Below, one piece after another: positions 9,190 through 16,960 of a DNA stretch of 64,000 nt. The stretch comes from Bradyrhizobium sp. (GTDB lineage Bacteria; Pseudomonadota; Alphaproteobacteria; Rhizobiales; Xanthobacteraceae), in the NCBI RefSeq assembly GCF_027307225.1, contig NZ_DAHUXJ010000086.1:1-64000 (forward strand), given 5' to 3'. A model generated the notes under the pieces. That model was not told where the DNA came from and did no database searches. It saw only the letters and a list, made by a program, of their open reading frames with translations. Position 1 is the first letter of the stretch. Every line of letters starts with the position of its first letter. A program made the translations under genes and the position numbers.

Positions 9190-9714
9190 TCAGCCGATCA
9201 TCAGGCGCGCCAGGTCGACGGCCCTGATCCATTCGGTCTCGGGATAGACCACCAGCGCGCCAACGGCGAGTGCGATGCCGTAGGGAATTCCGCTCTCCTT
9301 GGCGTGCAGCTTGAGCAGCCAGGTCTGACCCGCGAGCGCATAGGGCAGAGGCCATTGCCTGAATTGAAGCAACAGCAGCGTCAGGGCGCCCCCGAAGAGT
9401 GAGGCATAGACCAGATAGTTGAGCAGATGGGCGAAGCCGAACCAGAGTGCGGCTGCGGCTGCCACCTTGGCATCGCCGCCGCCGATCCATCCGAACGCGA
9501 AACAGGCAAAGGCCGCGACCAGTATCAGGCTGCCCGCCGCCAAGTGCATCAGGATATCCGACGGCGCCATGCCGCTGGCGAACGCGAGCACAAGGAAACC
9601 GGCTGCGAGCGCGAGCGAGACGCGATTGGAAATCGTCATGGTGAAGAGGTCGCTTGCGGCTGCGAACGCCATCAGGGCCGGGAACAGCGTCAGGCGGGCG
9701 ATATCGATGATCAT
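9190..9714 (-). CDS. cpaA: Prepilin peptidase CpaA/TadV
   Basis: Small type IV prepilin peptidase (aspartic protease) of 174 residues, with about six membrane segments. The two catalytic aspartates are visible: D22 in the segment AASDLFTMTISN, and D81 in the GxGD motif (GWIGGGDAKV). It should process the Flp pilin encoded at 10.1-10.26 kb, whose Gly-Ala cleavage site is intact. It lies about 130 bp upstream of cpaB on the same strand. Confidence 0.94.
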   Translation of the reverse strand: MIIDIARLTLFPALMAFAAASDLFTMTISNRVSLALAAGFLVLAFASGMAPSDILMHLAAGSLILVAAFACFAFGWIGGGDAKVAAAAALWFGFAHLLNYLVYASLFGGALTLLLLQFRQWPLPYALAGQTWLLKLHAKESGIPYGIALAVGALVVYPETEWIRAVDLARLMIG

Positions 9715-9817
9715 GGATGGGGGTGGCCCGCGCTGATTTCAGGGGTCGGACAGCTGCCGCCGACGCTATCGCCGATAAATGAACAATCGGGAAACGCCGA
9801 AGGATTCGTGGCGCTTC

Positions 9818-9872
9818 GGATTTGGCATTCGCATCGCGAACGCGCATCTACAGCGTGGCGAATGTCAAATCC
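9818..9872. repeat. Single B-type hairpin of the dispersed repeat (S1)
   Basis: The left arm GGATTTGGCATTCGC (9818-9832) pairs with the right arm GCGAATGTCAAATCC (9858-9872) with one G-T mismatch across a 25-nt loop. This is the GACATTC version of hairpin B seen in copies R3 and R7, without the A hairpin and with degenerate outer stems. The right arm overlaps the stop codon of the small ORF at 9865-10023. Confidence 0.8.
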
Positions 9873-10023
9873 ACGCGACCAGCCCGCCGGCAATCTGGAA
9901 GGCGAGAAAGACGAGCGCCAGTATCAGCGCAGCACAGACAATCGCCGTTGGCGAAGCAAACCCGCTGCCCGGGCGAACCGATATCGGCCTTGCGGGAGCC
10001 GGCACGGCCGGAACGCTACGCAT
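9865..10023 (-). CDS. Possible 52-residue single-span membrane protein
   Basis: A short open frame with ATG at 10023 and TGA at 9865-9867, reading away from the pilin gene. The first 25 residues are Pro/Arg-rich. They are followed by one strongly hydrophobic helix (AIVCAALILALVFLAF then QIAGGLVAWI) ending at the C-terminus, and third codon positions are GC-rich as in real genes here. No good ribosome-binding site is visible. The stop codon lies inside repeat arm S1. I do not recognise a family. It could be a small Tad-associated membrane protein or a chance frame. Confidence 0.4.
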   Translation of the reverse strand: MRSVPAVPAPARPISVRPGSGFASPTAIVCAALILALVFLAFQIAGGLVAWI

Positions 10024-10048
10024 ATGTTACGCAACTACCTGTCAGACG

Positions 10049-10077
10049 AAAAAAAGGCCCCGGATCGACCGGGGCCT
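10049..10077 (-). terminator. Rho-independent terminator of the Flp pilin gene
   Basis: On the minus strand a perfect 9-bp stem AGGCCCCGG/CCGGGGCCT with a 5-nt loop is followed directly by a run of T. It lies 22 bp after the pilin stop codon. Confidence 0.85.
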
Positions 10078-10099
10078 GACGTTCAAAGTCAACCGACGC

Positions 10100-10264
10100 T
10101 TATTTCAGCGAGCTGTTGATCGAGCTGAACTTGGTGTTCAGGTTGCTGCCGAGGCCGTTGACGACGGCAATAATGGCCAGCGAAATGCCAGCGGCGATGA
10201 GGCCATACTCGATGGCGGTCGCGCCGGACTGGTCCTTCACAAAACGCGCAATCAGATTCTTCAT
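10100..10264 (-). CDS. flp: Flp family type IVb pilin
   Basis: Pilin precursor of 54 residues. A short charged leader (MKNLIARFVKDQSG) is followed by the Flp motif ATAIEYGLIAAG with Glu and Tyr at mature positions 5 and 6. A hydrophobic helix and a polar Ser/Asn-rich tail complete it. Cleavage by CpaA is expected after Gly14. The start at 10264 is chosen because GGAG lies 6 nt upstream and because family members start with this leader. A long apparently untranslated leader (10265-10500) and its own terminator suggest a separate, strongly expressed transcript. Confidence 0.93.
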   Translation of the reverse strand: MKNLIARFVKDQSGATAIEYGLIAAGISLAIIAVVNGLGSNLNTKFSSINSSLK

Positions 10265-10537
10265 AGATAACTCCATGTGACACGTGGCTGGTCGAACTAA
10301 CTGTGGTCTCGCCGGCGTTCTCAGCACCGTGACCGTGGGGCACGCTACGAGGGAACCGATTTCGGCACGGTTAATTCGACTGCGCAAAACGCCGCATACG
10401 GCGCTGTTCTTGAGCACAGTAAATTTGGCATTAAGCGGCCTGCAAAGTTTCGAACAAAATAGGCCTGCGCTGATCACACCTAATTAAAGAGAGAGTTGAA
10501 TGGACCAGACGCCTCATTTTACGGCTCCTTAAGCCGC

Positions 10538-10551
10538 AAGGCGTACGCCTT
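10538..10551. other. Perfect 14-bp palindrome upstream of the hydroxylase gene
   Basis: AAGGCGTACGCCTT is a perfect palindrome 25 bp before the ATG at 10577. It could be an operator or chance. The gap 10265-10576 otherwise shows only the pilin leader and the divergent promoter region. Confidence 0.3.
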
Positions 10552-10576
10552 GGACAGTTGATGAAATGAGGTCGTC

Positions 10577-11404
10577 ATGTTCAACCCAGCGATGGAAGTC
10601 GTCGAAATGCTTGGCCAGACGATCGCCAAGGTCGTTCCGATCACCATCGTTCTGGCGCTGGTGTTTTCGGTGTTGACGCATTTCTGGGCCTGCAATCCCG
10701 GAACGCCCTGGTGGCGCAAGCGGGAGATCGTCACCGACGTCTGCTACTGGTTCTTCGTGCCGATGTTTGCCCGGGTGCTGCGGATCGGCCTGCTTGTGCT
10801 CGGCGCGGGCGTGGTCTTCAACATTCATGACGCCGACGGTCTGATCGCGTTCTATGACAATGGGCACGGTCCGCTCGCGCAGCTGCCGCTCTGGATCCAG
10901 GGGCTGCTGTTTCTCGTGCTCTCGGACTTCATGCTGTACTGGCTGCACCGGCTATTTCACGGCGGCGCGTTCTGGAAGTACCACGCGATCCATCACTCGT
11001 CGGAGGAACTGGACTGGATTTCCGCGGCGCGCTTCCATCCGGTCAATCTGTTCCTGGGAACGATTGCGGTTGACGTCATCTTGCTGATGGCCGGCATCTC
11101 GCCGAACATCATGCTGTGGGTCGGCCCGTTCACCACCTTCCATTCTGCCTTCGTGCACGCCAACCTGAGCTGGACGTTGGGGCCGTTCAGATATGTGCTG
11201 GCGACACCAGTGTTTCACCGCTGGCATCACACGGCGCTCGAGGAAGGCGGCGATACCAACTTCGCGGGCACCTTTCCGATCTGGGATATTCTGTTCGGGA
11301 CGTTCCGGATGCCGGACGGCCGGCTGCCGCAGGACTACGGGCAGGACGATCCGCGCATTCCTAATGAAATTGTTGGGCAACTCGCTTACCCTTTTCGCCA
11401 GTAG
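10577..11404 (+). CDS. Sterol desaturase / fatty acid hydroxylase family membrane protein
   Basis: Integral membrane di-iron oxygenase of 275 residues. The histidine clusters of the family are all present: HRLFH at 124-128, HAIHH at 136-140 and HRWHH at 214-218. Four or so hydrophobic segments flank them. Members hydroxylate or desaturate lipids, carotenoids or sterol/hopanoid-type molecules; the substrate cannot be read from sequence. It is divergent from the pilin gene and followed by an unrelated-looking pilus N-domain gene. Confidence 0.88.
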   Translation: MFNPAMEVVEMLGQTIAKVVPITIVLALVFSVLTHFWACNPGTPWWRKREIVTDVCYWFFVPMFARVLRIGLLVLGAGVVFNIHDADGLIAFYDNGHGPLAQLPLWIQGLLFLVLSDFMLYWLHRLFHGGAFWKYHAIHHSSEELDWISAARFHPVNLFLGTIAVDVILLMAGISPNIMLWVGPFTTFHSAFVHANLSWTLGPFRYVLATPVFHRWHHTALEEGGDTNFAGTFPIWDILFGTFRMPDGRLPQDYGQDDPRIPNEIVGQLAYPFRQ

Positions 11405-11533
11405 GCGCGCGACGTCCGGCAAAGCCGGCCTCCATTTGCAGTTCATTCACTATTTGACGTCAGATTTGCCCTGTCGGGCGCCGGCTCCGCCGCGTGTCGC
11501 TTAAGCCGGCTCGTTCGTGTCCCGGGGTATCGT

Positions 11534-12031
11534 ATGTCGTCTCAGTTCTTGCGTTTTTCAATGCGTTCCGCGTTCCTCTCGCTTGCGGCGGGAACACTGA
11601 TGTGGCCGATGGCGGCCATGGCGGAGCCCTCAATCAATACCATCTCGGTGAATGTCGACCAGGCCAGGCTCGTGAAGCTGCCGGCCCGCGTCGCCACCAT
11701 CGTCGTCGGCAATCCGCTGATCGCGGATGTCGCGCTGCAACCCGGCGGCGTCCTGGTCGTCACTGGAAAAGGCTACGGCGCTACCAATTTCATTGCGATG
11801 GATCGCTCGGGCGAGGTTCTGGTGGATCGCCAGATCCAGGTCGAGGGACCGACCGATCAGCTCATCACCGTCTATCGCGGTGTGGACCGCGAGTCCTATA
11901 GCTGCATGCCGATCTGCCAGCGCCGCGTTACCCTTGGCGACGGCGATACCTTCTTCAAGACGGCGATCGACCAGGCCGGGAATCTGAGCGGCCAGGCCGC
12001 CGGCAGCGCCGCGCCAAAGCAATCGAATTGA
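11534..12031 (+). CDS. Secreted protein with pilus assembly N-terminal domain
   Basis: Protein of 165 residues with a signal peptide (cleavage near AAMAEPS, residue 30). It is followed by a domain like the N-terminal part of CpaC/RcpA (VDQARLVKLPARVATIVVGN, then VLVVTGKGYGATNFIAMD). It lacks the secretin core, so it is a stand-alone N-domain protein. It also carries two cysteines (SCMPIC) and a short Ala/Ser-rich tail. A role as an accessory Tad pilus component is plausible but not shown. Confidence 0.75.
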   Translation: MSSQFLRFSMRSAFLSLAAGTLMWPMAAMAEPSINTISVNVDQARLVKLPARVATIVVGNPLIADVALQPGGVLVVTGKGYGATNFIAMDRSGEVLVDRQIQVEGPTDQLITVYRGVDRESYSCMPICQRRVTLGDGDTFFKTAIDQAGNLSGQAAGSAAPKQSN

Positions 12032-12131
12032 GAATAGCGGGGGCGGACTGCGTCGCCTCGCTCAATGCGATGGGGTTACCGAAAGACTATAAGGTCGCGC
12101 CTGCCGGGCTCGGTGGCCCGTCGCGAAAACA

Positions 12132-12160
12132 AAAAGGCCGCGCAACGGGCGCGGCCTTTT
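12132..12160. terminator. Bidirectional terminator
   Basis: A 12-bp perfect stem AAAAGGCCGCGC/GCGCGGCCTTTT with a 5-nt loop. The A-run before and T-run after it let it work for both the plus-strand gene ending at 12031 and the minus-strand cold-shock gene ending at 12233. Confidence 0.8.
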
Positions 12161-12232
12161 CGTACAAGGTAGCTTCAACACACCGTGTCCGGCGGCAAGT
12201 CGTACCGCCGGGGTCTCGACGCAGGGCCGAAT

Positions 12233-12439
12233 TCAGCCGGCTGCGCGCAGGTTGTCGGCGGAAGACTTGCCGGAACGGCGATCGGCGACGATTTCGTAGC
12301 TGATCTTTTGGCCTTCACGCAGGGTGCCAAGGCCGGCGCGCTCGACAGCGCTGATGTGCACGAACACGTCATTGCCGCCGTCATCCGGTTGGATGAAGCC
12401 GTAACCCTTGGTTGCGTTAAACCACTTCACTGTTCCCAT
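12233..12439 (-). CDS. cspA: Cold shock protein, CspA family
   Basis: Single cold-shock domain protein of 68 residues that binds single-stranded RNA or DNA. RNP1 (KGYGFI, 11-16) and RNP2 (VFVHI, 25-29) are intact, as is the N-terminal [10 protein letters not shown]. The start at 12439 is chosen because family members begin there. About 260 bp of non-coding DNA upstream (12440-12703) may hold the long leader typical of these genes. It lies in the same direction as infA-like and rhlE-like genes. Confidence 0.93.
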   Translation of the reverse strand: MGTVKWFNATKGYGFIQPDDGGNDVFVHISAVERAGLGTLREGQKISYEIVADRRSGKSSADNLRAAG

Positions 12440-12703
12440 GCTCACGGGATAGTCCCTTCTCAAGATAGACATAACGAAGCCCACTAACGCGGGCTGGTGA
12501 GATCGAATTTTTGGAAGGGTCGTCTCAGCGTCTAAACCGGCTGTACCGGTGGATAGCTAATGTCGTCCGGCCGAAAATCGATACGTCATATTATTCCAAA
12601 GTAGCGCCTCAAACAATCCTCAAGGCGCGATTTTTGACCGTGCCCGGGCAGGCGCTGGCTGGCGCGCGGCGCTGGCATGATGCTGTCAAAATTGCGGCAG
12701 GCG

Positions 12704-12994
12704 TTATCTGCGGCGGAACTGGCCACGCGGCGGCGCGCCGCGGGCACCTGCGCCAGGGCCAGCGCCGGGGCGCTCGTCCTTGTGGCGGAAGATCAGCCGG
12801 CCCTTTTCCAGATCGTAGGGCGACATTTCGATCGTGACACGGTCACCGGCCAGCGTCTTGATCCGGTTTTTCTTCATTTTGCCCGCGGTATAGGCAACGA
12901 TCTCGTGGCCCGCATCGAGCTGAACCCGGTAGCGGGCATCGGGGAGGATTTCGGTGACCAGTCCTTCGAACTGGATTAGCTCTTCTTTAGCCAT
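12704..12994 (-). CDS. infA: Translation initiation factor IF-1 homologue with C-terminal tail
   Basis: S1/OB-fold protein of 96 residues. The first 72 cover the whole IF-1 fold ([40 protein letters not shown]). The last 24 are a Gly/Pro/Arg-rich basic tail ([19 protein letters not shown]) not found in standard IF-1. It may be a second IF-1 copy. Its place between a cold-shock protein and a DEAD-box helicase suggests a role in translation at low temperature. It lies 23 bp after the helicase stop codon region on the same strand. Confidence 0.88.
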   Translation of the reverse strand: MAKEELIQFEGLVTEILPDARYRVQLDAGHEIVAYTAGKMKKNRIKTLAGDRVTIEMSPYDLEKGRLIFRHKDERPGAGPGAGARGAPPRGQFRRR

Positions 12995-13017
12995 GTCTAT
13001 CTCCAGGTCGATCGGCG

Positions 13018-14442
<1,425 letters not shown>

Positions 14443-14927
14443 AATAGGGTACTTTCCATTGTGAGACGCCAGCTGCCCGGCCTTGCGGGGCCAGCAACGC
14501 GCCAATTGCCTAGAGACGCCCGCGTGCATGGGGCGTCGGTTTTAGGGGGTGAAGGGGCAAGCCTGAAGCCGTTGCAGTATCGCAAGGGCCAAAGAAACAC
14601 GCAGCTCGCGCAGGCCCGATGATTCGGGCTTCCTGACGCTGATATGGCCTATCGACGCGGCGCTTTCAAGGTCGATCGAGGCTGTTTCGCTGCATTGCCG
14701 AAAATCACCTCGAAAAAGGTTGATGAAGCCTGCCGTCCGAAAAGCAGCCATCTGCCAAAATTTTGTGCCAGTACCCGACCATGGCGCCAAGTATGCCTAT
14801 AAATTAATCAATTTGTAGAAAACGCATACATTTGTTCTGCATAAAACTTAGTCGCGGGTGGCACTTCCCGCGGACCGGAATGTCATATTTTCTAATGAAA
14901 CCATCAGTTTAACCCTCGAAAAGGGCG

Positions 14928-14942
14928 TGGCACGGTTCTTGC
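14928..14942 (+). promoter_or_regulatory. Sigma-54 (-24/-12) promoter of urtA
   Basis: TGGCAC-N5-TTGC matches the RpoN consensus exactly, 73 bp before the urtA ATG. Nitrogen-limited expression through NtrC would fit a urea uptake operon. The gap from 14443 to 15014 holds this site, an AT-rich stretch at 14800-14855 suitable for activator binding, and no gene I can support. Confidence 0.8.
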
Positions 14943-15014
14943 GATTCCCTTAACGCAGGCGGCCGTGGGGCCGTTTCGCAAGCGTCAACGCCTGCGTCAG
15001 GGAGATGACATTTC

Positions 15015-16334
15015 ATGCCTACACACTTTACGCACGATATCGCGACGCTGAGCCGTCGCCGGTGGCTCGCAGCAGCCGCGGGACTGGTTCTGGGTCTGGC
15101 TGGATTTTCCAACGCGAAAGCTGCCGACGACACCATCAAGGTCGGCATTCTTCATTCGCTCTCCGGTACCATGGCTATCAGCGAAACCACGCTGAAGGAC
15201 ACGATCCTCTTCTTGATCGACGAGCAGAACAAGAAGGGCGGCTTGCTCGGCAAGAAGCTCGAGCCCGTCGTCGTCGATCCCGCATCGAACTGGCCGCTGT
15301 TTGCGGAAAAGGCGCGCGAACTGATCACCAAGGACAAGGTTGCCGTCGTGTTCGGCTGCTGGACCTCGGTCTCGCGCAAATCCGTGCTCCCGGTGTTCAA
15401 GGAGCTGAACAACATCCTGTTCTATCCGGTGCAGTATGAGGGCGAAGAGAGCGAGCGCAACGTGTTCTACACCGGTGCGGCGCCGAACCAGCAGGCGATA
15501 CCGGCCGTCGATTACCTCATGAAGGAAGAGAAGGTGAAGCGCTGGGTGCTGGAAGGCACCGACTACGTTTATCCGCGCACCACCAACAAGATTCTCGAAG
15601 CCTATCTGAAGTCGAAAGGCGTCGCGCCCGAAGACATCATGATAAACTATACGCCGTTCGGCTTCTCCGACTGGCAGACCGAGGTTTCCAAGATCAAGAC
15701 CTTCGGCTCGGCCGGCAAGAAGACCGCGGTGGTCTCCACCATCAACGGCGACGCCAACGTTCCCTTCTACAAGGAGCTCGGCAACCAGGGCGTCAAGGCG
15801 ACCGATATTCCGGTTGTCGCATTCTCGGTCGGTGAGGAAGAACTCGCCGGCCTCGATACCAAGCCGCTGCTCGGCCATCTCGCGGCCTGGAACTACTTCG
15901 AATCGATCAAGACGCCGGCCAATGAGAAGTTCATCAAGGAATGGCAGGCCTACACCAAGAATCCGAAGCGCGTGACCAACGACCCGATGGAAGCCCACTA
16001 TATCGGCTTCAACATGTGGGTGAAGGCAGTTGAGAAGGCGAAGTCGACCGATCCTGACAAGGTGATCGACGCGCTGCCCGGCATCGAGACGCCGAACCTG
16101 ACCGGCGGCGTCGCCAAGATGCTGCCCAACCACCACATCACCAAGCCGGTGTTCATCGGGGAGATCAAGGGCAACGGCCAGTTCGACGTGGTGTGGAAGA
16201 CGCCTGGCCTCGTCGCTGGCGATGCCTGGTCGAAGGAGCTTCCGGGCTCCAAGGACCTGATCGGCGACTGGGTCGGCAAGAAGTGCGGCAACTTCAACAC
16301 CAAGACCAACAAGTGCCTCGGTTCGCAGTCTTGA
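15015..16334 (+). CDS. urtA: Urea ABC transporter substrate-binding protein UrtA
   Basis: Periplasmic urea-binding protein of 439 residues. A twin-arginine-like signal (SRRRWLAAAAGLVLGLAGF) is followed by the branched-chain amino-acid/urea binding fold starting at IKVGILHSLSGTMAISET, a sequence diagnostic for UrtA. The family stretch VFGCWTSVSRKSVLPVFKE is present. A sigma-54 promoter lies upstream. Unlike the tight packing of urtB-E, 625 bp with three repeat modules separate it from urtB. Confidence 0.97.
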   Translation: MPTHFTHDIATLSRRRWLAAAAGLVLGLAGFSNAKAADDTIKVGILHSLSGTMAISETTLKDTILFLIDEQNKKGGLLGKKLEPVVVDPASNWPLFAEKARELITKDKVAVVFGCWTSVSRKSVLPVFKELNNILFYPVQYEGEESERNVFYTGAAPNQQAIPAVDYLMKEEKVKRWVLEGTDYVYPRTTNKILEAYLKSKGVAPEDIMINYTPFGFSDWQTEVSKIKTFGSAGKKTAVVSTINGDANVPFYKELGNQGVKATDIPVVAFSVGEEELAGLDTKPLLGHLAAWNYFESIKTPANEKFIKEWQAYTKNPKRVTNDPMEAHYIGFNMWVKAVEKAKSTDPDKVIDALPGIETPNLTGGVAKMLPNHHITKPVFIGEIKGNGQFDVVWKTPGLVAGDAWSKELPGSKDLIGDWVGKKCGNFNTKTNKCLGSQS

Positions 16335-16443
16335 CCTCCGAGCGGTGATCTGACCGGGCGGCTTGCTCAAGAAGAGCGCGGCTCGCCCGGCCGATCATGC
16401 TGGTACCAGCGAGGCGGAAAGGCGGCGCCGCCGCCGCCTTTCA

Positions 16444-16611
16444 CTAGTGCTCCGATTCCGAAGTTCGTATCATATTGCGGCTCCACGTTTACGAACTTCG
16501 GAATCAAAGGAGCACTAGCCAATTGTATGATTTCTAGTGCGGTTTAGAATTTGAAGTTCCTATGACGAGGTTACCGCGAAACTGATAGGAACTTCAAATT
16601 CACCGCACTAG
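16444..16611 (+). repeat. Two-hairpin repeat module (copy R2)
   Basis: Hairpin A (16444-16518) has arms CTAGTGCTCC/GGAGCACTAG outside and GATTCCGAAGTTCGTA/ACGAACTTCGGAATC inside. A 15-nt AT-rich linker follows. Hairpin B (16534-16611) has arms CTAGTGCGG/CCGCACTAG outside and GAATTTGAAGTTCCTAT/ATAGGAACTTCAAATTC inside. Both share the core GAAGTTC. It is nearly identical to R1 and R6 elsewhere in the window. Confidence 0.95.
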
Positions 16612-16776
16612 TGTCCCGGTTCTGACATTCGTACGCTGTCGCGGCGGGTTTCCTTTACGAATGTCAGAACCAAAGGGACACTAGCAAATATAGATATGTA
16701 ATGCGGTTTTGGATTTGACATTCGCTTGGAGGAGTTGCGGCGCTGCTGAAGCGAATGTCAAATCCACCGTACAATT
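16608..16776 (+). repeat. Two-hairpin repeat module (copy R3, GACATTC type)
   Basis: It shares the CTAG of R2. Hairpin A (16608-16684) carries CTAGTGTCCC/GGGACACTAG and inner arms with TGACATTCG/CGAATGTCA. Hairpin B (about 16698-16776) carries GGATTTGACATTCGCTT/AAGCGAATGTCAAATCC with decayed outer stems. Both hairpins have switched from GAAGTTC to GACATTC. Confidence 0.92.
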
Positions 16777-16795
16777 TATTTTCTGCCGGGGTTGT

Positions 16796-16960
16796 CTAGT
16801 GCGGTGAATTTGAAGTTCCTATCAATGTCGCGGCAAGTTCGTAATAGGAACTTCAAATTCAAAGCAGCACTAGAATCATAAGTTGCTGGAGCTCCCTTGA
16901 TTCCGAAGTTCGCATCAGAGGCGCCGCGAAAGCTTGCGAACTTCGGAATCGGAGCTCCAG
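16796..16960 (-). repeat. Two-hairpin repeat module (copy R4, reverse)
   Basis: In reverse order, hairpin B (16796-16873) and hairpin A (16886-16960), both with core GAAGTTC. The A outer stem is CTGGAGCTCC/GGAGCTCCAG. The module's right edge touches the urtB GTG at 16960, and its GGAG (16951-16954) lies at ribosome-binding-site distance. Confidence 0.93.

Noticed and set aside
14542-14790. 82-codon minus-strand frame upstream of urtA
   Set aside because: No start signal, no domain and no neighbour in the same unit; probably chance.
16575-16611. GGAAC in the repeat arms as EcfG promoters
   Set aside because: The arms read GGAACTTC, but no CGTT or close variant follows at 16 or 17 nt, and the GACATTC-type modules lack GGAAC.
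16444-16960. CRISPR-like repeat array
   Set aside because: The repeats are long palindromes with loops rather than direct repeats with unique spacers, their orientation varies, and no cas genes are present.
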